A DNA stretch of 52,403 nt from Leisingera sp. ANG59. GTDB taxonomy: Bacteria > Pseudomonadota > Alphaproteobacteria > Rhodobacterales > Rhodobacteraceae. Positions 34,533 to 45,445 of this stretch are shown in pieces. The stretch's first letter is position 1; every line of letters starts with the position of its first letter. The notes under the pieces were generated by a model, which saw nothing but the letters and a program-made list of their open reading frames with translations, was not told the DNA's origin and ran no database searches. A program made the translations under genes and the position numbers. Location: assembly GCF_013317235.1 (NCBI RefSeq), contig NZ_WLCM01000020.1:1-52403 (forward strand), given 5' to 3'.

Positions 34533-36356
34533 ATGTCAATAAAGCAACCTTTTACGGATCTTGAGATCAAGACCTCAGACGAGGGCTTCTATAAGGGGCA
34601 CAGCGTCGAGATCGCCTTGCTCAGCAAGGGGATCATGGTCGCCCTGGTTCTCTGGGCCCTGGTCTGGCCGGCTAACGCCACGGGCGTTCTGGGCAGCCTC
34701 AACTGGCGGATCCTCGAGGATTTCAACGCCTTCTACATCATCATCGTCGGTTTCTTCGCCTTTTTCCTGTTTGTGGTTGCCGCTTTGCCGCAAACCGGTA
34801 AGCGGATCATGGGGGGACCGGGCCAGGGCAAGGAATTCTCGGACTTTTCCTGGTTCTCGATGATGTTCGGCGCCGGTCTGGGCGTCGGCCTGATGGTTTT
34901 TGCAACCGCTGAGCCGCTGGGCCTCTGGGGCTCCAACCCGGTGGTTCTGGCGCAGGAAGTGACCGCCAACACCGAGGAAGCCATCCAGTCCGGCTTCCGC
35001 TACACGTTCCTGCATTACGGCTTCCACGCCTGGGCAATCTACGTTGTGACAGGCCTGTCGCTGGCCTACTACGCCTATACCCGAGACATGCCGCTGACCA
35101 TCCGCACCGCGCTGACGCCGCTGTTCGGCAAGCTGATGAACGGCTTCCTGGGCCACGTCGTTGACGTGCTGGGTGTTGTCGCCACCATCCTGGGCGTTTC
35201 CGTGACCATCGGCTTCGGCGTTTCCCAGTTCGTGGACGGCGTTTATGCCATCACCGGCATGGAATGGATGATGGACATGAGCGGCGACGCGCCTGCGCCG
35301 GGCACAGTTGGCCTGCTGGCCGGCCTGTTCGCGATCATGGGCCTTTCGATCATCTCGGCGGTCTCCGGCGTCGGCCGCGGCGTGAAGTATCTGTCGAACC
35401 TGAACCTGGTTCTTTCGATCATCCTGCTGCTGACCTTTGTGGTCTTCGGCTCCTTCATGTTCGCCATGACCACTTATGCCTCGGCTTTCGTGGACTACAT
35501 CCTGCACTTCACCTCGCTGAGCTTCGGCGCCTACGGCCCGCAGTCGGCAGCGGACTTCGCGGCAGCACTGCCAGCGGAGGCAGCGCCTTACGCAGATGCT
35601 CTGCGCGGCGGTGCAACCAATGCCTGGGGCTCGTTTGACGGCTTCAAATCCGGGCTGGAAGGCGAAGCAGCTGCTCTGTCCGACGACGTTCTGGCAGCAA
35701 CCTATGCAGCTGGTGAAGCACAGCGCCAGTTCGGCTGGCAGGCAGGCTGGACCACCTTCTACTGGGCTTGGTGGATCGCGTTCTCGCCCTTCGTGGGCCT
35801 GTTCCTGGCGCGCATTTCCCGCGGCCGTTCGGTGCGTGAGTTCATCCTCGGCTGTGTGATCGCACCGGCACTGGTCTGCTTTGCCTGGATGACCATCCTG
35901 GGCGGCACCGCCATCGACCTGGAACTGAACGGTGCGGCAGAAGGCGCTATCATCGGTGCCTCGAACACCGCCAAGCTGTTCGTGACCCTGCAGAGCATGA
36001 TCGACGGCGGCCTGCTGTCCGGCATCACCATCATGTGCGTGGTGCTGATTATGACCTTCCTGGTCACATCGGCGGACTCCGGCATCCTGGTGATGAACAC
36101 CATCATGTCCGGCGGCGACCAGAATATCGGCAATAAGCACAAGATTGTCTGGGGGCTGATCCTGACCGCAGTCATTGGCACCCTGCTGTTTGCAGGCAAG
36201 CAGAATGGCGGGGCCGACCCGATGGAAGCGCTGAAAAGCGCGATGATCATCGGAGCACTGCCCTTCACCATGGTTATGGGCCTGATGTGCGTGTCCCTGG
36301 CCAAGGCGCTGTTCCGCGACGGCCAGCGTGAGAAGGCCGCGGCGCCCGCTGAGTAA
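34533..36356 (+). CDS. BCCT-family (betaine/carnitine/choline) transporter
   Basis: A 607-residue sodium- or proton-coupled carrier with about twelve transmembrane helices. The family signatures are GAGLGVGLMVFATAEPLGLW near residue 110 and the Trp-rich FYWAWWIAFSPFVGLFLARISRGRSVREF near residue 410. An insertion of about 65 residues (roughly 335-400, rich in Ala) separates helices and looks periplasmic. BCCT carriers move quaternary ammonium compounds. Its place as the last gene of the catabolic operon suggests that it imports the substrate. GGGAGG precedes the ATG at 34533. Confidence 0.9.
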   Translation: MSIKQPFTDLEIKTSDEGFYKGHSVEIALLSKGIMVALVLWALVWPANATGVLGSLNWRILEDFNAFYIIIVGFFAFFLFVVAALPQTGKRIMGGPGQGKEFSDFSWFSMMFGAGLGVGLMVFATAEPLGLWGSNPVVLAQEVTANTEEAIQSGFRYTFLHYGFHAWAIYVVTGLSLAYYAYTRDMPLTIRTALTPLFGKLMNGFLGHVVDVLGVVATILGVSVTIGFGVSQFVDGVYAITGMEWMMDMSGDAPAPGTVGLLAGLFAIMGLSIISAVSGVGRGVKYLSNLNLVLSIILLLTFVVFGSFMFAMTTYASAFVDYILHFTSLSFGAYGPQSAADFAAALPAEAAPYADALRGGATNAWGSFDGFKSGLEGEAAALSDDVLAATYAAGEAQRQFGWQAGWTTFYWAWWIAFSPFVGLFLARISRGRSVREFILGCVIAPALVCFAWMTILGGTAIDLELNGAAEGAIIGASNTAKLFVTLQSMIDGGLLSGITIMCVVLIMTFLVTSADSGILVMNTIMSGGDQNIGNKHKIVWGLILTAVIGTLLFAGKQNGGADPMEALKSAMIIGALPFTMVMGLMCVSLAKALFRDGQREKAAAPAE

Positions 36357-36427
36357 AACCAAAACATCAGGCAGCGCTGCGGCGTTGCCTGGGTGTCACA
36401 CAAACGCCCTTCGGCAGAAGGGCCGGG

Positions 36428-36455
36428 AAGCCGGAGGAGAGATCCTCCGGCTTTT
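36428..36455 (+). terminator. Rho-independent terminator of the catabolic operon
   Basis: AAGCCGGAGGA-GAGA-TCCTCCGGCTT followed directly by TTT is a textbook hairpin and T-tract about 70 bases after the BCCT stop. Confidence 0.9.
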
Positions 36456-36486
36456 TACTGGCCGCGCAGCGACGGAAAAAGGCGCG

Positions 36487-36518
36487 CAAAATAAAGCGCC
36501 CCGGACATCCGGGGCGCT
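36487..36518 (-). terminator. Rho-independent terminator of katG
   Basis: On the minus strand AGCGCCCCGGATGTCCGGGGCGCT forms a strong hairpin followed by TTTATTTT, 25 bases after the katG stop. It faces the terminator of the BCCT operon. Confidence 0.85.
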
Positions 36519-36542
36519 GCTCTTTCTTTGCAGTCAGGAGCT

Positions 36543-38906
<2,364 letters not shown>

Positions 38907-38928
38907 CTAGCAGGGAAAATTCATTGGG

Positions 38929-38943
38929 ATAAGTTGCATTTAT
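38929..38943. promoter_or_regulatory. Candidate OxyR binding site between katG and oxyR
   Basis: ATAA-N7-TTAT lies at 38929-38943, and a second ATAA-N7-TTAT at 38955-38969 runs into the oxyR start codon. The tetranucleotide pattern and 7-base spacing resemble half of the OxyR site (ATAG-N7-CTAT). The two pairs are 26 bases apart rather than the standard 22. Confidence 0.45.
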
Positions 38944-38967
38944 TCATCGCTCTGATAATAAAATCTT

Positions 38968-39885
38968 ATGATTAACGTGACCCTCCGCCAGATGCGCTAC
39001 TTTGAGGCGCTGGCCCAGCATCGCCACTTCGGCCGCGCGGCGGACGCCTGTGCCGTCTCCCAGCCTGCATTGTCTGTTCAGATCAAGGAGTTGGAGGAGG
39101 CGTTGGGCGTCCAGCTGGTGGAGCGCGGCGCGCGTCAGGTGCGGCTCACCAGCTTTGGCGAGGATCTGGCGTCCCGTGTACGCGGCATTCTGCGCTCGGT
39201 GGATGAGCTGGGTGAGCTGGCGCGGGCGTCGCGCGACGGCCTGGCGGGGCGGCTGCGGATCGGGGTGATTCCCACCATCGCGCCTTATCTGCTGCCCTCC
39301 ATCGTGGGGACCCTCACCCGGCAGTACCCGGAGGCCGACATCCGGGTCCGCGAAACCGTGACCCCCAAGCTGCTGGAAGAACTGGGGGAGGGGCGGCTGG
39401 ACACTGCCATCGTGGCGCTGCCGGTGTCTGAGCCCGCTTATGAAGAGGTGCCGATGTTTTCAGAGGATTTCGTGCTGGTGCGCCCGGGGCAGGATGCGGG
39501 CACCCCGGTTCCCGGCCCGGATGGCCTGCGAGAGATGCGCCTCCTGCTGCTGGAGGAGGGGCATTGCTTCCGTGACCAGGCGCTGTCCTTCTGCAACATG
39601 CAATCCGCTGCCCCGCGGGAGCTGCTGGACGGCAGTTCCCTGTCGACACTGGTTCAGATGGTTAGCGCCGGGATCGGGGTGACGCTGATCCCGGAAATGG
39701 CGGTGCCGGTGGAAACCCGCTCTGCGGAGGTATCGGTTGCCCGCTTCCGGGAACCGCAGCCCTCGCGCACCATCGGCATGATCTGGCGCCGCAGCAATCC
39801 GCTGGCACGGCAACTGATGCAGGTGGCTGAGGTGGTCCGCCAGGCCGCTGACGGCCTGCGGTCCAGCTATGCACCAATGGGCTGA
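38968..39885 (+). CDS. oxyR: Hydrogen-peroxide sensor OxyR
   Basis: A 305-residue LysR-type regulator with the redox pair in EEGHCFRDQALSFC: C200 and C209, eight residues apart as in E. coli C199/C208. The DNA-binding domain is MRYFEALAQHRHFGRAADACAVSQPALSVQI. It is divergent from katG, its expected target. Oxidation to the disulphide would switch on katG. Confidence 0.93.
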   Translation: MINVTLRQMRYFEALAQHRHFGRAADACAVSQPALSVQIKELEEALGVQLVERGARQVRLTSFGEDLASRVRGILRSVDELGELARASRDGLAGRLRIGVIPTIAPYLLPSIVGTLTRQYPEADIRVRETVTPKLLEELGEGRLDTAIVALPVSEPAYEEVPMFSEDFVLVRPGQDAGTPVPGPDGLREMRLLLLEEGHCFRDQALSFCNMQSAAPRELLDGSSLSTLVQMVSAGIGVTLIPEMAVPVETRSAEVSVARFREPQPSRTIGMIWRRSNPLARQLMQVAEVVRQAADGLRSSYAPMG

Positions 39886-40086
39886 CGCGGGGCAGAGGGG
39901 GGCGCCGTCGTGATGCCCACTGGCTGCGTGGCCGCGCGGCAGGGCAGATGCATCAGGAGCAGATGTCTTGGGAATGGTGCGTATTCAGCACGCTTGCATG
40001 CGTTTTTGCGGCTCACTGTTTCCCGCGGCGCGCTGCTTTGTTAACGTACTATTAATAATCAAAAGACGAAGCAGGCATACAGGCAG

Positions 40087-41148
40087 ATGAAGACGGGCTT
40101 TCGTGGCACGTTTGTTATTTCCTGGTCGCAAACCGAGATCGACGGCCTCCCGGCCGCGCCGAAGGACGCCCTTGAAGCGGGGGCCGCTTGGTGCTGGCAA
40201 GGAGACGCTGTGCAGGTGGATGGCCCAGCAGGGCTGTTGCGGCTGGATAGGGCAAACGGCGAAGCAGAACTGCGCCGCCGGGCGGCACGCTCGGTGCGCA
40301 GGCTGGTGGGGGCTGCGGTGCAGAACCGGACCGATGTCGACGCGGTCGAAATCGAAGAGCCGCTGATGGACAGCTGGTTTGTTGTCACCAATGGAGTGCA
40401 AAGCTTCACCGCAACGCTGATCGGGGCAGGGCCGGGTCAGTACCCGCTCTTGATGTTCGTCGATGAACTGCCGCCGCGCAGCACCGACCTATGGGTGGTG
40501 CATCATTCACTTGGTACTATTAGCGCAAACCGGCCCCAAGGGGAAACCGGGGTGATCTGTTTTACCCCCGGCACCCTGATCGCCACACCCGGCGGGCCGC
40601 AGCGGGTGGAGCAATTGCGCGAAGGCGAAAAGGTGCAGACCCGCGACAACGGCGTGCAGGAAATCCTCTGGATCGGCACCCGACGGATCAGCGGCGCACG
40701 GCTTTATGTCATGCCGCAGTTGCGGCCGGTCCGCATCCAGGCGGGGGCCTTGGGCATCGACCGGCCGGAGCGGCAGCTGCTGGTCTCCCCCGATCACCGG
40801 ATGCTGTTGCGCGGTGCCCGTGTGCGGGCATTGTTCAACACACCCGAGGTGCTGGTCGCTGCTGGCGATCTGGTCAATGGCGCCACCATCCATACCGACA
40901 CCTCTGTGCGCGAGGTCACCTATATCCACCTGATGCTGGCCGATCACCAGGTGCTCTGGGCAAACGGGGTGGAAACAGAGAGCTTCCATCCCTCCAACGC
41001 ATCGCTGACCGCACTGAGCGGGTCCGACAGGGAACGCCTGTTCCGCCTGCAGCCGGAGCTGGAGCGCGACCCGCTGGCCTACGGTGCCCATGCCCGTCGC
41101 AATCTCTCCCCTTCGGAGGCGGCGATTCTGGCGCATGAAGCAGCCTGA
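40087..41148 (+). CDS. Hint-domain protein
   Basis: A 353-residue protein. The C-terminal half is a Hint (Hedgehog/intein-like) domain: the nucleophile Cys in VICFTPGTLIATPGG (C158), EQLREGEKVQTRDNG, VRIQAGALG, then SPDHRMLL (H237) and ESFHPSNASL. Such domains carry out autocatalytic peptide cleavage; in roseobacters they are common in putative secreted proteins. The N-terminal part (1-150) has no recognised domain and would be the released fragment. There is no signal peptide. The AT-rich stretch before it may hold the promoter. Confidence 0.82.
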   Translation: MKTGFRGTFVISWSQTEIDGLPAAPKDALEAGAAWCWQGDAVQVDGPAGLLRLDRANGEAELRRRAARSVRRLVGAAVQNRTDVDAVEIEEPLMDSWFVVTNGVQSFTATLIGAGPGQYPLLMFVDELPPRSTDLWVVHHSLGTISANRPQGETGVICFTPGTLIATPGGPQRVEQLREGEKVQTRDNGVQEILWIGTRRISGARLYVMPQLRPVRIQAGALGIDRPERQLLVSPDHRMLLRGARVRALFNTPEVLVAAGDLVNGATIHTDTSVREVTYIHLMLADHQVLWANGVETESFHPSNASLTALSGSDRERLFRLQPELERDPLAYGAHARRNLSPSEAAILAHEAA

Positions 41149-41235
41149 AGACTTTATCCGGCAAGGTCCGAATGCTATTTCGCGGCCCAGACCGGGTTTC
41201 GCTGCAGATTTCCTGCCGAACACGCAATCGCCGTG

Positions 41236-41263
41236 TTGACTCTGCCCCGTCCCCCTATATAAG
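41236..41263 (+). promoter_or_regulatory. Sigma-70-type promoter of rpsD
   Basis: TTGACT and TATAAG are separated by 16 bases, a strong consensus match. The predicted start near 41270 leaves a leader of about 95 bases before rpsD. Confidence 0.7.
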
Positions 41264-41287
41264 CGCGGCTTCATTGGTGTTGGTGGC

Positions 41288-41321
41288 CCCCGCAAGGGGA
41301 TCCCTGTCATGCCGCAAGGCA
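41288..41321 (+). promoter_or_regulatory. Two GCAA-tetraloop hairpins in the rpsD leader
   Basis: CCCC-GCAA-GGGG (41288-41299) and TGCC-GCAA-GGCA (41310-41321) are small stem-loops with stable GNRA-type loops in tandem in the leader. S4 represses its own message in other bacteria by binding structured leaders, so this could be an S4-binding element; that is inference. Confidence 0.5.
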
Positions 41322-41364
41322 AGAGGACAACGCCCTTCGAAACCCTATACGAAGGAGATCAGCC

Positions 41365-41985
41365 GTGACCAAACGCACGTCTGCCAAGTACAAAATCGAT
41401 CGCCGCATGGGCGAAAACATCTGGGGCCGCCCTAAGTCCCCGGTCAACCGCCGCGACTACGGCCCTGGCCAGCACGGCCAGCGCCGCAAGGGCAAGCTGT
41501 CCGACTTCGGCATCCAGCTGCGCGCCAAGCAGAAGCTGAAAGGCTACTACGGCGACCTGACCGAAAAGCAGTTCCGCCGCATCTACGGCGAAGCCGAGCG
41601 TGTTAAGGGCGACACCGGTGAAAACCTGATCGGCCTGCTGGAGCGCCGCCTGGACGCCGTCGTCTACCGCGCCAAGTTCGTGCCGACCGTGTTCGCCGCC
41701 CGCCAGTTCGTCAACCACGGCCACGTCCTGGTCAACGGCAAGCGCGTGAACATCCCCTCCTACCGCGTGAAGGAAGGCGACGTGATCGAGGTCCGCGACA
41801 AGTCCAAGCAGATGGTTGCCGTTCTGGAAGCCGTTCAGCTGGCTGAGCGCGATGTGCCGGATTACATCGAAGCCGACCACTCCAAGATGACCGCGACCTT
41901 CGTGCGCACCCCGTCCCTGGGCGACGTGCCGTACCCGGTTGTGATGGAACCGAACCTGGTCGTCGAATTCTACGCCAAGAACTAA
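41365..41985 (+). CDS. rpsD: 30S ribosomal protein S4
   Basis: A 206-residue ribosomal protein that nucleates assembly of the small subunit. It has the S4 RNA-binding domain [45 protein letters not shown] and the N-terminal [29 protein letters not shown]. Starts at a GTG (41365) with a strong AAGGAG site. Stand-alone rpsD, outside the S10/alpha operons, is usual in this group. The codon bias toward C-ending codons is very strong, as expected for a highly expressed gene. Confidence 0.97.
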   Translation: MTKRTSAKYKIDRRMGENIWGRPKSPVNRRDYGPGQHGQRRKGKLSDFGIQLRAKQKLKGYYGDLTEKQFRRIYGEAERVKGDTGENLIGLLERRLDAVVYRAKFVPTVFAARQFVNHGHVLVNGKRVNIPSYRVKEGDVIEVRDKSKQMVAVLEAVQLAERDVPDYIEADHSKMTATFVRTPSLGDVPYPVVMEPNLVVEFYAKN

Positions 41986-42013
41986 GCCTGCTGCCCGCTG
42001 GGGCACACGGCGG

Positions 42014-42042
42014 AAGGGCTGTCCATTCGGGCAGCCCTTTTT
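42014..42042 (+). terminator. Rho-independent terminator of rpsD
   Basis: GGGCTG-N10-CAGCCC at 42016-42037, extended by A-T pairs, is followed by TTTTT, 30 bases after the rpsD stop. Confidence 0.9.
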
Positions 42043-42074
42043 CGTGTCAGCAGGGGCAGATCAGCAGTTTCTCG

Positions 42075-42479
42075 TCAGTAGGTCAGTTCCCCGGTTGCCT
42101 CGCGGATTTTCCACACCGACTTGGCTGCCCGGGCCATCTGGTTCTTGACCGCCTTGTAGATTGTCGGCTGCTTCATCATTTCTTCAAGGTCATCCTTGTC
42201 CTTGTATTTCACAAGGTTCTTGCCGGCCCCCTTGAGGAAGGTGGTAATCACCTTCTTCGGCCCGGACGGCACCTTTGCCGCTGCCCGGAACAGTGCTTCG
42301 ACAAACCCCATGGCGAAACTGGCGTTGAGCATCTCTACCAGCATGGCCTGGGCAAAGCCGCAGTCTTCCTTGCTGAAGTCCTTTGCCGCCACGCTTGTCT
42401 TGCCGTAGAGCCAGGTGATGATGGCATGCGCCTGCTGAGGTTTCAGAACAATCTTCTTGGGTTTCTTCAGTCTGGCCAT
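42075..42479 (-). CDS. Small lysine-rich protein of unknown function
   Basis: A 134-residue basic protein (MARLKKPKKIVLKPQQAHAI at the start) with no signal peptide. The middle, VEMLNASFAMGFVEALFRAAAK, could be an amphipathic helix. GGGAGG precedes the ATG at good distance, and codon use is like that of its neighbours, so it is a real gene. It converges with rpsD. I do not recognise a family. Confidence 0.7.
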   Translation of the reverse strand: MARLKKPKKIVLKPQQAHAIITWLYGKTSVAAKDFSKEDCGFAQAMLVEMLNASFAMGFVEALFRAAAKVPSGPKKVITTFLKGAGKNLVKYKDKDDLEEMMKQPTIYKAVKNQMARAAKSVWKIREATGELTY

Positions 42480-42672
42480 GAGTGCCTCCCAAATGGAACT
42501 GCAAAAGCCTATGGTGCGGGCCGTTAAATAAGAAATTCCTAACGGCGATCAGCTTGCACGTGTGGTGCCGCATTTTCAACCTTTGTGTTCCGGACCGCCC
42601 TGACGGCATTTCCCGGTATGCGCACCGACGGCGAAGCTTTATGCTGTTGTTGGGAAAAAGAGGGAGATTGAG

Positions 42673-43242
42673 ATGAAAGCTCTGTTCAGCGCAGCCGCGG
42701 CCGCAGCTCTGATGCTCGCCGCCGCAGCCGGTGCGGCACCGTTGAAGCTGACGCCGGCAAATCCGCAGCCCTCCAGCGTCAAGCCTGGCTTGGCGGTGGT
42801 CTACGCCTATCCGCAGGATGTGAAGACATTGGCCGAAGCCTCCTCCGCGCTGAAGATCGGCAGCGAAACGGGCCGCCCGATTGCCGGGCTGGACAACCGC
42901 GACACTGAGGAGGGGCAGAACACCCTGACCGCCAAGCGGCCGATGCATGTGGCGGCGCGCATCACTGGCTATGTAAAGCTGGACACGCCCGGCATCCACA
43001 ACATCGACTTTCTGACCAACGACGGCCTGCTGGCCAAAATCGGCGGTCAGGTGGTGGGTGAATTCGATGGCCGCCAGTCCTGCGACAGCACCATCGTGAC
43101 CGAGGTCGAGGTTCCTTCACCCGGCTGGTATCCCGTCGACATCCTCTATTTCCAGCGCCTCGGCACCGCCTGCCTGCACATGCGGATGGGACCGGACGGC
43201 AAACGCCCGAAATGGATGAAAAACAGCGCCTTCGGGCACTGA
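42673..43242 (+). CDS. Exported protein with a PA14-like fold
   Basis: A 189-residue protein with a signal peptide (about 1-21, ending AGAAP). The segment HVAARITGYVKLDTPGIHNIDFLTNDGLLAKIGGQVVGEFDG, followed by PGWYPVDILYFQ, resembles the beta-sandwich of PA14 carbohydrate-binding domains. Two cysteines near the C-terminus may pair. It is probably periplasmic or surface-bound. The function is unknown. Confidence 0.65.
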   Translation: MKALFSAAAAAALMLAAAAGAAPLKLTPANPQPSSVKPGLAVVYAYPQDVKTLAEASSALKIGSETGRPIAGLDNRDTEEGQNTLTAKRPMHVAARITGYVKLDTPGIHNIDFLTNDGLLAKIGGQVVGEFDGRQSCDSTIVTEVEVPSPGWYPVDILYFQRLGTACLHMRMGPDGKRPKWMKNSAFGH

Positions 43243-43285
43243 CAGCCTTGACCGCAGGGCAGGGGGCTGCCCCCTGCCTCTGCCC

Positions 43286-43747
43286 TCACAGGGGCAGCGG
43301 CCGCCCCTCCGCGATGGCCTCCATCGCAAAGTAGGAGGTCACACTGTCCAGCTCGACGCCTGAAATCAGCCGCTGATAGACCTTGTCATAGCTGGCCATG
43401 TCCTCGGTCACCACTTTCAGCTGATAGTCGTAGTCGCCACCGATGCGGTGGAAATCCACCACCTCGGGAATGGTCAGCACATGGCGGCGGAATTTCTGCA
43501 GCCAGTCCGCCGAGTGATGCCGGGTGCGCAACAGCACGAACACCACCAGATCCAGCCCCAGCTGCTTGCGGTCCAGCCGCGCGGTGGAGCCTTTCAGCAG
43601 CCCGCTGTCGTTCAGCGCCTTCAGCCGCCGCCAGCAGGCGTTCTGCGACAGCCCCACCTTGTCGGCCAGATCCCGCTGCGACAGGCTGGCGTCCTCTTGC
43701 AGGGCCCGCAGGATGGCGCGGTCAATATTGTCTGCATTTTTGCTCAT
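43286..43747 (-). CDS. Lrp/AsnC-family regulator
   Basis: A 153-residue Lrp/AsnC protein: winged helix at 1-60 (DRAILRALQEDASLSQRDLADKVGLSQNACWRRLKAL), followed by the RAM ligand-binding domain with HRIGGDYDYQLKVV. An earlier GTG in frame at 43765 would add six residues; the ATG at 43747 fits the family better. It is divergent from the aminotransferase gene with a dyad between them, so it probably senses an amino acid and controls that gene. Confidence 0.85.
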   Translation of the reverse strand: MSKNADNIDRAILRALQEDASLSQRDLADKVGLSQNACWRRLKALNDSGLLKGSTARLDRKQLGLDLVVFVLLRTRHHSADWLQKFRRHVLTIPEVVDFHRIGGDYDYQLKVVTEDMASYDKVYQRLISGVELDSVTSYFAMEAIAEGRPLPL

Positions 43748-43768
43748 TGGTCGATCATATGACACAAA

Positions 43769-43780
43769 GATTGTGCAATC
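43769..43780. promoter_or_regulatory. Dyad between the Lrp/AsnC regulator and the aminotransferase
   Basis: GATTG-TG-CAATC is a palindrome about 20 bases from the regulator's start and 70 from that of the aminotransferase. It is a plausible site for the Lrp-type protein. The evidence is the symmetry and position only. Confidence 0.45.
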
Positions 43781-43851
43781 TACTCAGTAATTGATTAAGT
43801 TTTTGCGCCAATTCCCGTTCACCATGCCTCAACAGATTTCGGAGGCGCGAC

Positions 43852-45276
43852 ATGACCCTGGCAGCATTCAAACAGACAATCCGGCAAGCAGCGCAGGACG
43901 GCACCCTTGGCCGCAGCGTGATTGGCGACGGGGTGATGATCCCCGGCCTCGATGGCGATGTGCCGCTGGTATACGCCGATTACGTCGCCTCCGGCCGGGC
44001 GCTGCGCCAGGTGGAGGATTTCGTGGCAGGCCAGGTGCTGCCATTCTATGCCAACTCCCACACCGAGGCATCCTACTGCGGCATGCAGATGACCCGCCTG
44101 CGCCGCGAGGCGCGCAGCGAGATCGCCCGGATCACCGGCGCCACGCCGGAGGATGCGGTGATCTTCACCGGCTCGGGCGCCACCGCAGGTCTCAACCGGC
44201 TGGTCAGCCTGTTCGGTGTAAACGAGGCCGCCCGCCCGGTTGTCTTCATGGGCCCCTATGAGCACCACTCGAACATTCTGCCCTGGCGCGAGAGCAAGGC
44301 CGAGGTCGTCGAGATCCCCGAAGCGGAGGAGGGCGGACCGGATCTGACAGTGCTGGAACTGGCGCTCAAGCAGCACGCGGGCAGCGACCTGAAAATCGGC
44401 AGCTTCTCTGCCGCCTCCAACGTGACCGGCATCGTGACCGATCCCGACCCCATCAGCCGCCTGCTGCGTGAACACGGGGCGCTGTCGGTCTGGGACTATG
44501 CCGGCGGCGGCCCATACCTGCCCATCGACATGGGCGGCAACGGCGCGGCGCGCAAGGACGCCGTTGTGGTCTCGCCGCATAAATTCCCGGGCGGCCCCGG
44601 CGCCTCCGGCGTGCTGATCGTCAATCAATCAGCGGTGCGCCGCCGCTGCCCGTCCTGGCCCGGCGGCGGCACCGTCAGCTTCGTCTCCCCCTGGCGGCAT
44701 GAATACAGCCAGGATCTGGCCGCCCGCGAGGAGGCCGGCACCCCCAACGTGATCGGCGACATCCGCTCCGCGCTGGCGTTCCTGGTCAAGGAGGCCGTGG
44801 GCCAGGAACAGATCGAAGCCCGCGAAGCCAAATCCGCGCAGATGGCCTGGGACGGCTGGTCGGCCAACCCGCGCCTGCGCATCCTCGGCCACCGCGACGC
44901 GCACCGGCTGCCGATCTTTTCCTTTCTGGTCTCCGATGGCGATGGAAACCCGGTGCACCAGCAGCTGTTCACCCGCATGCTGAGCGACGTCTACGGCATC
45001 CAAGCCCGCGGCGGCTGCGCCTGTGCAGGCCCCTATGCGCACCGTTTGCTGGGTATCAATCAACCGGAATCGGAAACCCTGTTTGCGGACCTGCAGGCCG
45101 GTGAAGAGATGAAGAAGCCGGGCTGGGTGCGGCTCAACTTCTCCTATCTGATGGAGGAGGAAACTGCGCAATACATCATCAATTGCGTCAATGAGCTGTC
45201 GATGAAGGCGGGGGAGATTGCAGCCCGATACAACGCCGACCCCGCGACCGCGCGGTTCAAGGCTCAGGCGGCCTAA
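43852..45276 (+). CDS. Class V aminotransferase (cysteine-desulfurase-like)
   Basis: A 474-residue PLP enzyme of fold type I. The PLP lysine is in VVSPHKFPGGPG (K244), the Asp in WDYAGGGPYLPIDM, and a Cys-rich motif RGGCACAGPYAH (C389, C391) lies near the C-terminus. This resembles selenocysteine lyase/cysteine desulfurase relatives, but it is longer and lacks the usual SufS partners nearby. GGAGG precedes the ATG. Substrate unknown; regulation by the divergent Lrp/AsnC protein suggests an amino-acid role. Confidence 0.83.
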   Translation: MTLAAFKQTIRQAAQDGTLGRSVIGDGVMIPGLDGDVPLVYADYVASGRALRQVEDFVAGQVLPFYANSHTEASYCGMQMTRLRREARSEIARITGATPEDAVIFTGSGATAGLNRLVSLFGVNEAARPVVFMGPYEHHSNILPWRESKAEVVEIPEAEEGGPDLTVLELALKQHAGSDLKIGSFSAASNVTGIVTDPDPISRLLREHGALSVWDYAGGGPYLPIDMGGNGAARKDAVVVSPHKFPGGPGASGVLIVNQSAVRRRCPSWPGGGTVSFVSPWRHEYSQDLAAREEAGTPNVIGDIRSALAFLVKEAVGQEQIEAREAKSAQMAWDGWSANPRLRILGHRDAHRLPIFSFLVSDGDGNPVHQQLFTRMLSDVYGIQARGGCACAGPYAHRLLGINQPESETLFADLQAGEEMKKPGWVRLNFSYLMEEETAQYIINCVNELSMKAGEIAARYNADPATARFKAQAA

Positions 45277-45289
45277 CCCCAGCTGAACG

Positions 45290-45341
45290 GGTGCTTTCCC
45301 GCTTCGGGGAAGCACCTCACATGCATGCGACATGTAGGTGC
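45290..45341 (+). promoter_or_regulatory. Two mutually exclusive hairpins in the leader of the peptidoglycan-binding gene
   Basis: GGTGCTT-T-CCC...GGG-G-AAGCACC (45290-45316) forms one stem-loop. The same GCACCT (45312-45317) can instead pair with AGGTGC at 45336-45341, extended by ACATG/CATGT and a single bulged base. The two structures share GCACC and cannot form together. The element lies between the aminotransferase stop and the next gene, about 100 bases upstream of its ATG. Either it is a terminator pair or an RNA switch. Confidence 0.5.
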
Positions 45342-45445
45342 CGGCCCCCGCATTTTAAAGGGGAAAGTCTATTCCAAATCCCCCGCGACCGCAGCGCGCC
45401 GCCGTGGCAGGCTTGAACCAGTAGTTAATTGGTTGGAGCAAAGTC

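Noticed and set aside
34575-36362. 595-codon open frame opposite the BCCT gene
   Set aside because: Very His/Gln/Asp-rich antisense translation of a transporter, typical of a shadow frame with no own motifs.
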